Origin: JAQGMO01 sp050954505
Lineage (GTDB): Bacteria > Pseudomonadota > Gammaproteobacteria > Burkholderiales > Burkholderiaceae_D
Length of the DNA stretch: 11,836 nt
Assembly: GCA_050954505.1 (NCBI GenBank)
Contig: JBPBPY010000014.1
Span: forward strand, 1 to 11,836
Direction: 5' to 3'
The notes beneath the pieces are model-generated. The model had not been told where the DNA came from and searched no databases. It worked only from the letters and a program-made list of their open reading frames with translations. The position numbers were made by a program, and so were the translations under genes. Of this stretch, positions 5,516-11,836 are shown piece after piece. Position 1 is the first letter of the stretch; each line of letters starts with the position of its first letter.

Positions 5516-6991
5516 TCAGCCCAGCAGGCTGGTGAAGATCCGGGTTGCCATCATGCCGGCAGCCGTATGGTGATGGGTGGGCGACATCAGTGGCGTCAGG
5601 CGGTCCATTGCGGCATCGCGGCCCGGCAGCATGGCCAGCTCCTGTTCCAGCGTGCGCAATTCCTGGCTGAACGCGTTGGCCTCGGTCTCCTGGTGATGTC
5701 TGCGCAACAGGCCACGTGCCATGCGTTCCGAGCGTGAAGACTTGGCGGTTTCATGCTGGCTGCCCAGCGTCGACTGCAGGCGCTGCATGGCTTTCCAGCT
5801 TACGGCGCGGGCAGGGCGATAAGTACTGGCACTCGGCTCCTGGTTCTCTGCTGCAGCAGCCAGATGGGCGCGCTGCTCTTCAGGAGTGCCAACGATCCAG
5901 TCGCGAATGAGTTGCTGCTCGTAGCTGGTGAATACGCCAAACATTTCCGCCCGTTCGCCTTCGATCAGATGCCAGAAACGGCTGTTCTGCGGATCTTCGA
6001 AACGTTTGATCCAGCCAGCACCAATCAGGGCCTGCAGGAAAGCGCCCATCTGCTGCGGATCGGAGAGCCAGTCGGTGATCGACTTGCCTGCCACGCGGCA
6101 GTAGTCGGAGTGCGCATGCTTGCCTACTACGCTTTTCTTCTGGAACATGGCAATCACTTCAGCCTCCAGATCGAATTCCTTGATCACCGAATCGGTGCTC
6201 GCTCCCAGCATGTTGAGCTTGTAGCCGTCGATGACGCGCTGGTAGAACACCGCTGGATCGCCCACCCGTGGCATGGCATCGAGCAGGCCAAGCAGGGATT
6301 TCTGTGCGTGGCCGGTGTCGGCATTGTCGACGGTGACATGCAGCGTGAAATAGTAGGGGTCGATGCCCAATTCATTGAGTTCGTACGAAGTTATCAGCAG
6401 ATGCAGCGGCAGCTGTTCATAGCCGAGATTGAAACCGATGATCTCGGGCAGGAAGTCGGTTGCGCTGTTGGCCAATGCCAGCTGGATGGCGCCCTGGACG
6501 AAGTGCTCTTCGCCCAGATCATGCCAGTGCTCGCAGCCATTGTCGGCCAGCAGGCGCTTGTACAGTGCGACATGGTTCTTTCCAGGAACGCCTTCCCCGA
6601 GTTCTTCCAGGTAGATCTTGATCAGGGAGGTAAAGCGGGCGTCACGCCACTGCGCCAGCATTCCATACAGCCAGGCGCCGTCGACCAGCTTGGTCGGTGC
6701 CACGGTCTGCAGAAAGTACAGGGCGTGCGATTTGTTGCTGAAATACTGGCGCGGACCGCCTGCCTTGCGGGCAGCGAGGTAATTGCGATAGGCCTGGCCG
6801 ACCTGCTCGTTATTGTCGACAATCCATTGTGACAGGCCTTGCATGTCTGCAGGCAGGTCGGATTGCTGCTGCCTGGCAGCCTCGAGCTGGGTCTCCAGGA
6901 ACTCGCGAACCCGTTCGGCAACCTGAGCATTCGCGGCTGGCTCGCCGTTGTCCATCAAGTCGAAATAAAGCGCGCGCGAAGATGTTCGCAT
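5516..6991 (-). CDS. Haem-oxygenase-like iron-containing redox enzyme family protein
   Basis: The product (491 residues from the ATG at 6991) resembles the iron-containing redox enzyme family, helical proteins of haem-oxygenase-like fold that often hold a two-iron centre and oxidise small metabolites (relatives: UndA, SznF, CADD). Candidate metal ligands are E130 with H140 (E-x9-H in EELGEGVPGKNH), E183 or E192 (PEIIGFNLGYE), and H218, D222, D225 and H228 (LHVTVDNADTGH). The substrate is unknown, and the roughly 250-residue C-terminal extension has no motif that I recognise. The ATG at 6991 has GGGGA five nt upstream, whereas an in-frame ATG at 7003 has no clear ribosome-binding site. It follows the sensor kinase gene on the same strand after 136 bp and may be co-expressed with it. 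No signal peptide is seen, so it is cytoplasmic. Confidence 0.75.
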   Translation of the reverse strand: MRTSSRALYFDLMDNGEPAANAQVAERVREFLETQLEAARQQQSDLPADMQGLSQWIVDNNEQVGQAYRNYLAARKAGGPRQYFSNKSHALYFLQTVAPTKLVDGAWLYGMLAQWRDARFTSLIKIYLEELGEGVPGKNHVALYKRLLADNGCEHWHDLGEEHFVQGAIQLALANSATDFLPEIIGFNLGYEQLPLHLLITSYELNELGIDPYYFTLHVTVDNADTGHAQKSLLGLLDAMPRVGDPAVFYQRVIDGYKLNMLGASTDSVIKEFDLEAEVIAMFQKKSVVGKHAHSDYCRVAGKSITDWLSDPQQMGAFLQALIGAGWIKRFEDPQNSRFWHLIEGERAEMFGVFTSYEQQLIRDWIVGTPEEQRAHLAAAAENQEPSASTYRPARAVSWKAMQRLQSTLGSQHETAKSSRSERMARGLLRRHHQETEANAFSQELRTLEQELAMLPGRDAAMDRLTPLMSPTHHHTAAGMMATRIFTSLLG

Positions 6992-7127
6992 GTTGATCCC
7001 CATAACTGTGGTCTTTTGATGCGGCGATTATCATCCACCGGCGCAGTTACCGGTATCGGCGCAGTGCCGATTACGTTGTAAGCGAAAGCCGGACAAGAAC
7101 CGAATTTGCCAAGAAGAAACGATGGAA
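6992..7127. other. Gap between kinase gene and oxidase-family gene
   Basis: This gap of 136 bp lies between two leftward genes. It holds a 6-bp hairpin (ATCGGC at 7055-7060, GCCGAT at 7066-7071, loop GCAGT) and two copies of CGGCGCAGT. No T-tract follows the hairpin. On the minus strand TTGTCC-N17-TAATCG is a weak promoter candidate for the downstream gene. Confidence 0.35.
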
Positions 7128-9395
7128 TCAACGGGTTCGGACGGTATCGAGTTCCTGGTGCAGCTCGGTGACGACGTCGCCGATCACGTAGGGTTTGGCA
7201 ATCACGCGTACGCCGGGAACGGTCAAGCGTTCATGCGAATAGCCTGTGGTCAGGATCACCCGCACGAAGGGGTAATCACGGCCAACGATGCGCGCCAGGT
7301 CGATGCCGTTCAATTCCCCTGGCATGGTAATGTCGGAAAACACCAGGTCGAACTGCTGGCCCGATTCCAGCAACGCCAGAGCAGCGTCGCCGTCGAAGGC
7401 ATCGGTGACATCGAAGCCGGCTTCGCGCAGGGCGGGCGAAACAACTTCACGCACCAGCAGGTCATCTTCGACATACAGCAACCTGCCGGCGATTGCCGCT
7501 GGCGCACTGCGCAGCACCGCAATCTCGGAGGCCGTCGTCTCGTTTTCCGGCGTACGCGGCAGGTACAGCAAGACCAGGGAATCGTGGCTGCCCTGGTTTT
7601 GCACCAGCAAGGTTCCGCCACACTGGCGCGCAAAGCCGTAGGCCTGGGGCAAGCCGTGGCCGGCATTGGATGCCGCCCGGCGCATGCCCACATCCGGTTC
7701 CTGCCAGCCGGCCAGATGCGCCCGGGCACCGGTAAATGCCGCAACCGTGCGGTCCACGCCCGCAACCGCATTGGCAACGTCGGCTTCGTCGGCGTCCTCG
7801 TGCAGCGACAGCAGGACGTATTCACCCGCGCGAAGTTCGCCAATGTCGTGAAGCAGGGTTTCGTTGTAGGCGGTCAGGTTGATGGTGCCATTGCTGGCCA
7901 TGGCGTCGCGGGCGTTGATGGTCAGGTTCAGCAGCGTGAGCTCGAACTGCATGGCGTCGATGGTGACCGGCCAGAGGTCGTCGGCAATCTGCAGGCGCAG
8001 GTCGACGCCGGCCGGCAGCGCGCCACGTAGCAGCCGGTTCATGGAGTGAATTCTGGCGCCCAGGTCGACGGTCATCATTTCACCGTCGTTGGACTGGCCG
8101 ATGGCCATCAGCTGGCTGGTCAGTTCCACTGCCCGGCGCACGGCGCGTTCACAGGTCTCCAGCAGCATGCGCGCGCGTGCCTCGGTCACCGAGCCATGCG
8201 CCATCTGCAATCCGCTGGTGAGGGTCTGCAGCACATTGTTGAAGTCATGGGCAATGCCGCCGGTCAGGCGTCCCATTGCTTCAAGCTTTTGTTCCTGTTG
8301 CAGGGCGTCGCGGACATTCGCATTCAGCGCCATGTTCTCATTGACCTGGCGCTCGATCTCGGCCTTGCCGCTACGCAGTTCCACGCTGGCCCTGGCCATG
8401 GTGGCAGCCACGGCATCGAGTTCGGCAATGCCGGTCTGGCGCGCGTTGAAAGGCTGCGCACGCGAAAGTTCGTTTGCAGCCTGGCGCAGCACCTCGGCGC
8501 AAGCCAGCGCCCGGCGTACCAGCAGCGCCATGCCGAGCGCGCCCAGGCACAGCAGTGCCAGCAGCATGCCGCCCAGCTGCAGTGCGGCATTCACGGCTTT
8601 GCGGTCGATGTTCTGGCTGGGCACACAGATCATCACCCGATAGCCGCTGACCGGCGAACGCTGGTGGAAGGTGACCATCGACTCGTCGTCATCGAGCGAC
8701 AGCGGCAGCATGCCATCCTTGCTGCTGTCGAGTTTTTGCCGCAATGGCTGGCCGATCTGCCTGCCTGGTGACTGCGCCGAGCCGGCGCTGCGGGCCACGA
8801 TCACGTCCTGGCGGTCGAGAATGGCGGTGGTGACGCCAGTGGCTGCCGCAAATTGGTCCAGCAAGGCTTGCAAGCTTGCTGCCGGCACGACCATGGTCAG
8901 CTCACGGGGGGGCAGCGCGCCGCGCACGACGGGGATGCGCAGCGCAAAGACATCGGTGCGGGTCAGCGGCCAGTGGAACAGGTCGCTCAAAACTGGGTGT
9001 TGCACAGGATTCGGCAGCGGCAGCCGGAATCCGAACAGCTCGGCGGGCGTGGCGGCGCCCAGGGGCAGGGCGGTACTGAGGATGGCGTTGCCGGCCACGC
9101 CGTGCAACTCAATGGTTGAACCGGTGCGCGCTGCCAGCGCCCTGGCCTGGTCGAGGAAAGGTGCCAGGTCCTGCGCATCGATGAGCGCTGATTCGGCCAG
9201 CCCCTTGAGCAGTTGTTCACGCAGGGCGAACTGGTCGTCGAGCGCTCGGCCCAAGGCGCGCACCTTTTCCTGCACGGCGTCACGATTGGCGTTGCGAACC
9301 TCGCGATACAGTTTCAGACCGGCGAATGCACCGATGAGAAGGGCAAGTACCAGAACACAGACTGCAATGAGGAAAAGCCTGGTACGAATACGCAT
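7128..9395 (-). CDS. Membrane hybrid sensor histidine kinase with degenerate ATP-binding domain
   Basis: A 755-residue product: transmembrane helix (about 6-27), an extracytoplasmic sensor region of CACHE-like character (about 28-270), a second helix (about 271-294), then a linker helix. The HisKA phosphoacceptor motif is GGIAHDFNN with H383. The N box (LLNLTINARDAM, N494) is present. The G1 box is degraded to HEDADEADVA (about 531-540) instead of D-x-G-x-G, and G2 reads GHGLPQAYGFARQCGG where GTGLGL is usual. The C-terminal receiver looks intact: EDD acid pocket, FSDITMPG with D688, the LTTGY threonine and AKPY lysine. It may have weak kinase activity, act as a phosphatase, or signal through its receiver. 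The start at 9395 gives a clean membrane anchor; an in-frame GTG at 9506 is unlikely because a promoter would place transcription start there. Signal and partner are unknown. Confidence 0.85.
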   Translation of the reverse strand: MRIRTRLFLIAVCVLVLALLIGAFAGLKLYREVRNANRDAVQEKVRALGRALDDQFALREQLLKGLAESALIDAQDLAPFLDQARALAARTGSTIELHGVAGNAILSTALPLGAATPAELFGFRLPLPNPVQHPVLSDLFHWPLTRTDVFALRIPVVRGALPPRELTMVVPAASLQALLDQFAAATGVTTAILDRQDVIVARSAGSAQSPGRQIGQPLRQKLDSSKDGMLPLSLDDDESMVTFHQRSPVSGYRVMICVPSQNIDRKAVNAALQLGGMLLALLCLGALGMALLVRRALACAEVLRQAANELSRAQPFNARQTGIAELDAVAATMARASVELRSGKAEIERQVNENMALNANVRDALQQEQKLEAMGRLTGGIAHDFNNVLQTLTSGLQMAHGSVTEARARMLLETCERAVRRAVELTSQLMAIGQSNDGEMMTVDLGARIHSMNRLLRGALPAGVDLRLQIADDLWPVTIDAMQFELTLLNLTINARDAMASNGTINLTAYNETLLHDIGELRAGEYVLLSLHEDADEADVANAVAGVDRTVAAFTGARAHLAGWQEPDVGMRRAASNAGHGLPQAYGFARQCGGTLLVQNQGSHDSLVLLYLPRTPENETTASEIAVLRSAPAAIAGRLLYVEDDLLVREVVSPALREAGFDVTDAFDGDAALALLESGQQFDLVFSDITMPGELNGIDLARIVGRDYPFVRVILTTGYSHERLTVPGVRVIAKPYVIGDVVTELHQELDTVRTR

Positions 9396-9512
9396 GTCGC
9401 TGGGTTTCCATCCTGCTCGAATGATAAGGTTGTCTGCCAGCGCACCGTGCCGGGCGCCGGTTTGATGCATCGGCTGCGCGGTCGGGCACCGCTGACGTGA
9501 CAGCACCAGGCC

Positions 9513-9541
9513 ATTTTGTTGAGCGAAAGCAGAAATGTCAA
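9513..9541 (-). promoter_or_regulatory. Sigma-70-type promoter of the sensor kinase gene
   Basis: On the minus strand TTGACA (9541-9536) and CAAAAT (9518-9513) are separated by 17 nt: a perfect -35 and a 4-of-6 -10 element. Transcription would start near 9506, about 110 nt before the kinase ATG at 9395. Confidence 0.5.
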
Positions 9542-9611
9542 ATAAAGCGCGTCACCATATTGAACTTCATCACACAATAGGCGTCAGACCCAGTGTCGAT
9601 TCGGGAGCACA

Positions 9612-9905
9612 ATGATGCAGGAATGGGATAATTCAGCCATGACACAACAGGATATTCAACAAAAGATGCTGCGCTTGCAAGCCGAACTCAACCAGCTTGC
9701 CGGCCAGTTGCCCGATGGGGTGGAAGTCGATTTCCTTGAACGCGCCTTCCGGCGCAACACCGATATCGGCTTGCGCAAGCAGCTGGTGATTGCGTTTCGC
9801 GCGCGTGAACAGGCTGCCGCAGTGGCGGCAGCATCCAGCGTGGCAGTCCCTGCAGCATCGTCCGGCGAGGTGGAATATGCCGTCGATTTGCTGTGCAAGG
9901 TTTAG
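9612..9905 (+). CDS. Small protein of unknown function
   Basis: The frame gives 97 residues from the ATG at 9612 (96 from 9615, 88 from 9639). GGGAG lies 4 nt before the first ATG and 7 nt before the second, so 9615 may be the true start. The first two thirds look like charged amphipathic helices (IQQKMLRLQAELNQL, DFLERAFRRNTDIGLRKQ). The rest is an Ala/Val/Ser-rich linker and a short end EVEYAVDLLCKV. There is no signal peptide or membrane segment. It lies alone between the divergent kinase gene (216 bp gap) and the convergent PdeM gene (29 bp gap). I do not recognise a family. Coding is supported by the ribosome-binding site and a sensible composition, so it is likely but not certain. Confidence 0.6.
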   Translation: MMQEWDNSAMTQQDIQQKMLRLQAELNQLAGQLPDGVEVDFLERAFRRNTDIGLRKQLVIAFRAREQAAAVAAASSVAVPAASSGEVEYAVDLLCKV

Positions 9906-9934
9906 GCTGAGGCATCGGTGACATCACGGGCAGG

Positions 9935-10606
9935 TCAGCGGCGGTACCTGCTGCGCGCTGCTGGCGGTGGCAGGGCAAATACCGTGTCCTGCGCCACCAG
10001 ATAAATGGTTTGATTGTCGGCCTGGCTGATCGCGAAGCCACCGGTAAACGAGCCAAAGGCCGGCACGGTGCATACTGTGGGCGTGACCACGAAGCAGGGC
10101 AGGCGCAGGCTGTCTACCCCATCTGCCAGCCGATACACCGGGTGGACATGGCCGGCAATGACGAAGCCGTCTGCCTTGCGGTCGGGATGGTGGCACAAGG
10201 CAAATGGTCCGACCCGATGCGGTTCGTCGACCATGTGAATGCCGAGTTCCGGCGCCGGGTCGCCGGCATGCTGGTCATGATTGCCACGCACCAGCGTCAA
10301 TTGCAGGCCTGCATGGTGCTTGCGCCACGCCAGCAGGACATTCATGGTGGCACTGGCGCGTGAAGCCTTCGCATGCAGGAAGTCACCCAGGAATACCAGC
10401 TGGGTTACCGGATACGCTGCCAGCATCGAATCGAGTACTTCCAGGTTCTGCGTGGTGGTTCCGCGCGGAACCGGGATGCCCTGGGCCCGAAACGCTGCTG
10501 CCTTGCCGAAGTGGATGTCGGCCACCATCAGCATTTGCCGCGCTGGCCAGTACAAGGCGCGTTGCGCCAACAGGATCACCTGTTCGCCTGCCATCTCGAT
10601 CAGCAT
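9935..10606 (-). CDS. pdeM: Ligase-associated DNA damage response endonuclease PdeM (metallophosphoesterase)
   Basis: The 223-residue product carries the full two-metal calcineurin-like phosphoesterase set: DIHFGK (D30, H32), GDFLH (D75), RGNHD (N109, H110), CHHPD (H139) and GHVHP (H153, H155). The VADIHFGK start, the following RAQGIPVPRG and the late TPTVCTVPAFGSFTGG are typical of PdeM, which occurs with a DNA ligase, an exonuclease and a DExH helicase in a DNA-repair operon. It probably acts as a cytoplasmic nuclease or phosphodiesterase. The ATG at 10606 gives the usual family length; the frame stays open further upstream but only inside the helicase gene, and no strong ribosome-binding site is visible. 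It starts 28 bp after the helicase stop, so the two genes are one operon. Confidence 0.9.
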   Translation of the reverse strand: MLIEMAGEQVILLAQRALYWPARQMLMVADIHFGKAAAFRAQGIPVPRGTTTQNLEVLDSMLAAYPVTQLVFLGDFLHAKASRASATMNVLLAWRKHHAGLQLTLVRGNHDQHAGDPAPELGIHMVDEPHRVGPFALCHHPDRKADGFVIAGHVHPVYRLADGVDSLRLPCFVVTPTVCTVPAFGSFTGGFAISQADNQTIYLVAQDTVFALPPPAARSRYRR

Positions 10607-10634
10607 TGCGCCTGCGGCGCTGTATTGCCTTCCC

Positions 10635-11836
10635 TCATGGCGTTGCCGCTTTCTCCAGTTCACGCACCATGCGCGCCACCCGCTCGGAAAGCTTTTCGGT
10701 ACTGAGCTTTTCCCGAAAACGCTCGACCATGAGCGGGAAGGCAAACGGCGTTGCACGCTTGATTTCAAAAAACAGATGCTGCTGGTGCGACATGCGCTCC
10801 AGGGTCTGGCGCAGCTGGGTCGACTCCAGTTCCTGTTCCAGCACTTCGCGCTGGGCCTGGCTCAGCAGCAAATTGCCGCTGTCGTGCTTGCGAAAGACTT
10901 CAAAAAACAGCGATGACGACGCCTGCACCTGGCGCTGGCTTTTCGGCTTGCCGGGGTAGCCCTGAAACACCAGGCCGGCGATACGGGCAATTTCGCGGAA
11001 ACGGCGCTGTGCCAGTTCACCCGCATTCAGGCTGGCCAGGACATCGTCGAGCAAGCCGGTGGTTGAGAGGAGATCGCTGGCCGTGCCCTGGCCTGCGGCA
11101 AACAGCTGGCGGTAGTCGAGCGGCGTGGCGCACAACAGTTCCAGACCGTAGTCGTTGACGGCAATTGACAGCGTCGACGGCAGGCGGCAGGCAATGCGCC
11201 AGGCCAGCAGGGCCGCCAGCCCCATGTGCACGGAGCGCCCGGCGAAGGGATACATGAACAGGTGCCAGCCTTCCCGGCTGTGCATGCTCTCGATGACCAG
11301 ATGGTCGGTGGTGGGCAGCGACGACCAGCGCTGCTGGACGGCCAGCAGTGGTGCCAGCGCGCGCATTTCAGGGCTGTGCAGTTCGCCATGGCCGGCCTCT
11401 TCCAGCTGCGCCAGCGCAGCCTCACCCAGCTGGGCCGACAGCGCCATCTTGCCACCGCTCCAGCGCGGCACGATACCGCGCTTGCCGGTGGCACGCCGCA
11501 CATAGGCAAACATTTCATGGACGCGGACGAATTCGAGCATGCGTCCGCCGAACAGGAAATGGTCGCCCGGTTTCATGCGCGAGATGAACGACTCCTCCAC
11601 CGAGCCGACCCGGCCACCGCTGATGAACTTGACTTCGATCGAGGCATCGGAAACGATGGTGCCGATGCTCATGCGGTGGCGCAGTGCAATGGCGCGGTTG
11701 GGGACCCGCCAGCGACCGTTCTCGTCGGCCAGCACACGCTGGTATTCCGGATAGGCGACCAGGCTCTGGCCACCGCGGGCCACGAAATCGAGTGTCCATT
11801 GCCATTCCAGCGCCGTGAGATCACGATATGACCAGG
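10635..11836 (-). CDS. Ligase-associated DNA damage response DExH-box helicase, C-terminal part, cut by right edge
   Basis: About 399 residues are visible, reading in from the right edge through SYRDLTALEWQWTLDF to a TGA at 10635. The helicase motor motifs must lie beyond the edge. The visible part fits the C-terminal half of the Lhr-like ligase-associated helicase family (full length about 800 residues): YPEYQRV, IGTIVSDASIEVKF, GSVEESFISRMKPGDHFLFGG, a winged-helix and beta region, and HLFMYPFAGRSVHMGLAALL. The family couples to an ATP-dependent DNA ligase, an exonuclease and PdeM in repair of DNA damage. An in-frame GTG at 11783 is internal, because coding continues upstream without a stop. 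PdeM follows directly, confirming the operon. Nothing looks broken in the visible part. Confidence 0.92.
   Translation of the reverse strand, partial: WSYRDLTALEWQWTLDFVARGGQSLVAYPEYQRVLADENGRWRVPNRAIALRHRMSIGTIVSDASIEVKFISGGRVGSVEESFISRMKPGDHFLFGGRMLEFVRVHEMFAYVRRATGKRGIVPRWSGGKMALSAQLGEAALAQLEEAGHGELHSPEMRALAPLLAVQQRWSSLPTTDHLVIESMHSREGWHLFMYPFAGRSVHMGLAALLAWRIACRLPSTLSIAVNDYGLELLCATPLDYRQLFAAGQGTASDLLSTTGLLDDVLASLNAGELAQRRFREIARIAGLVFQGYPGKPKSQRQVQASSSLFFEVFRKHDSGNLLLSQAQREVLEQELESTQLRQTLERMSHQQHLFFEIKRATPFAFPLMVERFREKLSTEKLSERVARMVRELEKAATP

Noticed and set aside
7122..8771. Long plus-strand frames opposite the kinase gene
   Set aside because: They are antisense shadows of a gene with well-defined HisKA and receiver motifs; high GC leaves such frames open.

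Overview
The window is high-GC DNA from a Gram-negative bacterium, most likely a beta-proteobacterium of the order Burkholderiales, perhaps Oxalobacteraceae (Janthinobacterium/Massilia/Duganella type). This placement is inferred from the codon and amino-acid style, the VpsR/BerB-like sigma-54 activator, the outer-membrane barrel protein and the ligase-associated DNA-repair pair. No rRNA, tRNA, CRISPR array or insertion sequence was seen.

Left part (1-5515) is the interesting region. A gene for a 563-residue secreted Gly/Ala/Thr/Asn-rich protein reads leftward, followed by the start of a second exported protein that runs off the left edge. Divergently, rightward, lie a coiled-coil plus beta-barrel outer-membrane protein and, immediately behind it, a sigma-54 activator of the VpsR/BerB type. 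The 0.8 kb between the divergent genes holds a near-perfect sigma-54 promoter aimed at the Gly-rich gene. It also holds two inverted copies of a 26-bp near-palindromic site (plus a weaker third), and a roughly 264-nt leader whose first nucleotides can pair over 20 positions with a segment just before the start codon. Together this looks like a self-contained, enhancer-controlled surface or matrix protein secretion module. Its plan resembles Fap functional-amyloid systems (low-complexity fibre protein plus FapF-like coiled-coil barrel), but it has its own activator and a structured leader RNA.

Middle part (5516-9395): two leftward genes, a haem-oxygenase-like iron-dependent oxidase family protein, and upstream of it a membrane hybrid sensor kinase. 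The kinase has an intact phospho-histidine and receiver but a degraded ATP-binding domain. A consensus-like sigma-70 promoter precedes the kinase gene.

Right part (9612-11836): a small unrecognised rightward gene, then a leftward DNA-repair pair: the C-terminal part of the ligase-associated DExH helicase (cut by the right edge) and the PdeM metallophosphoesterase. The matching DNA ligase and exonuclease genes are expected beyond the right edge.
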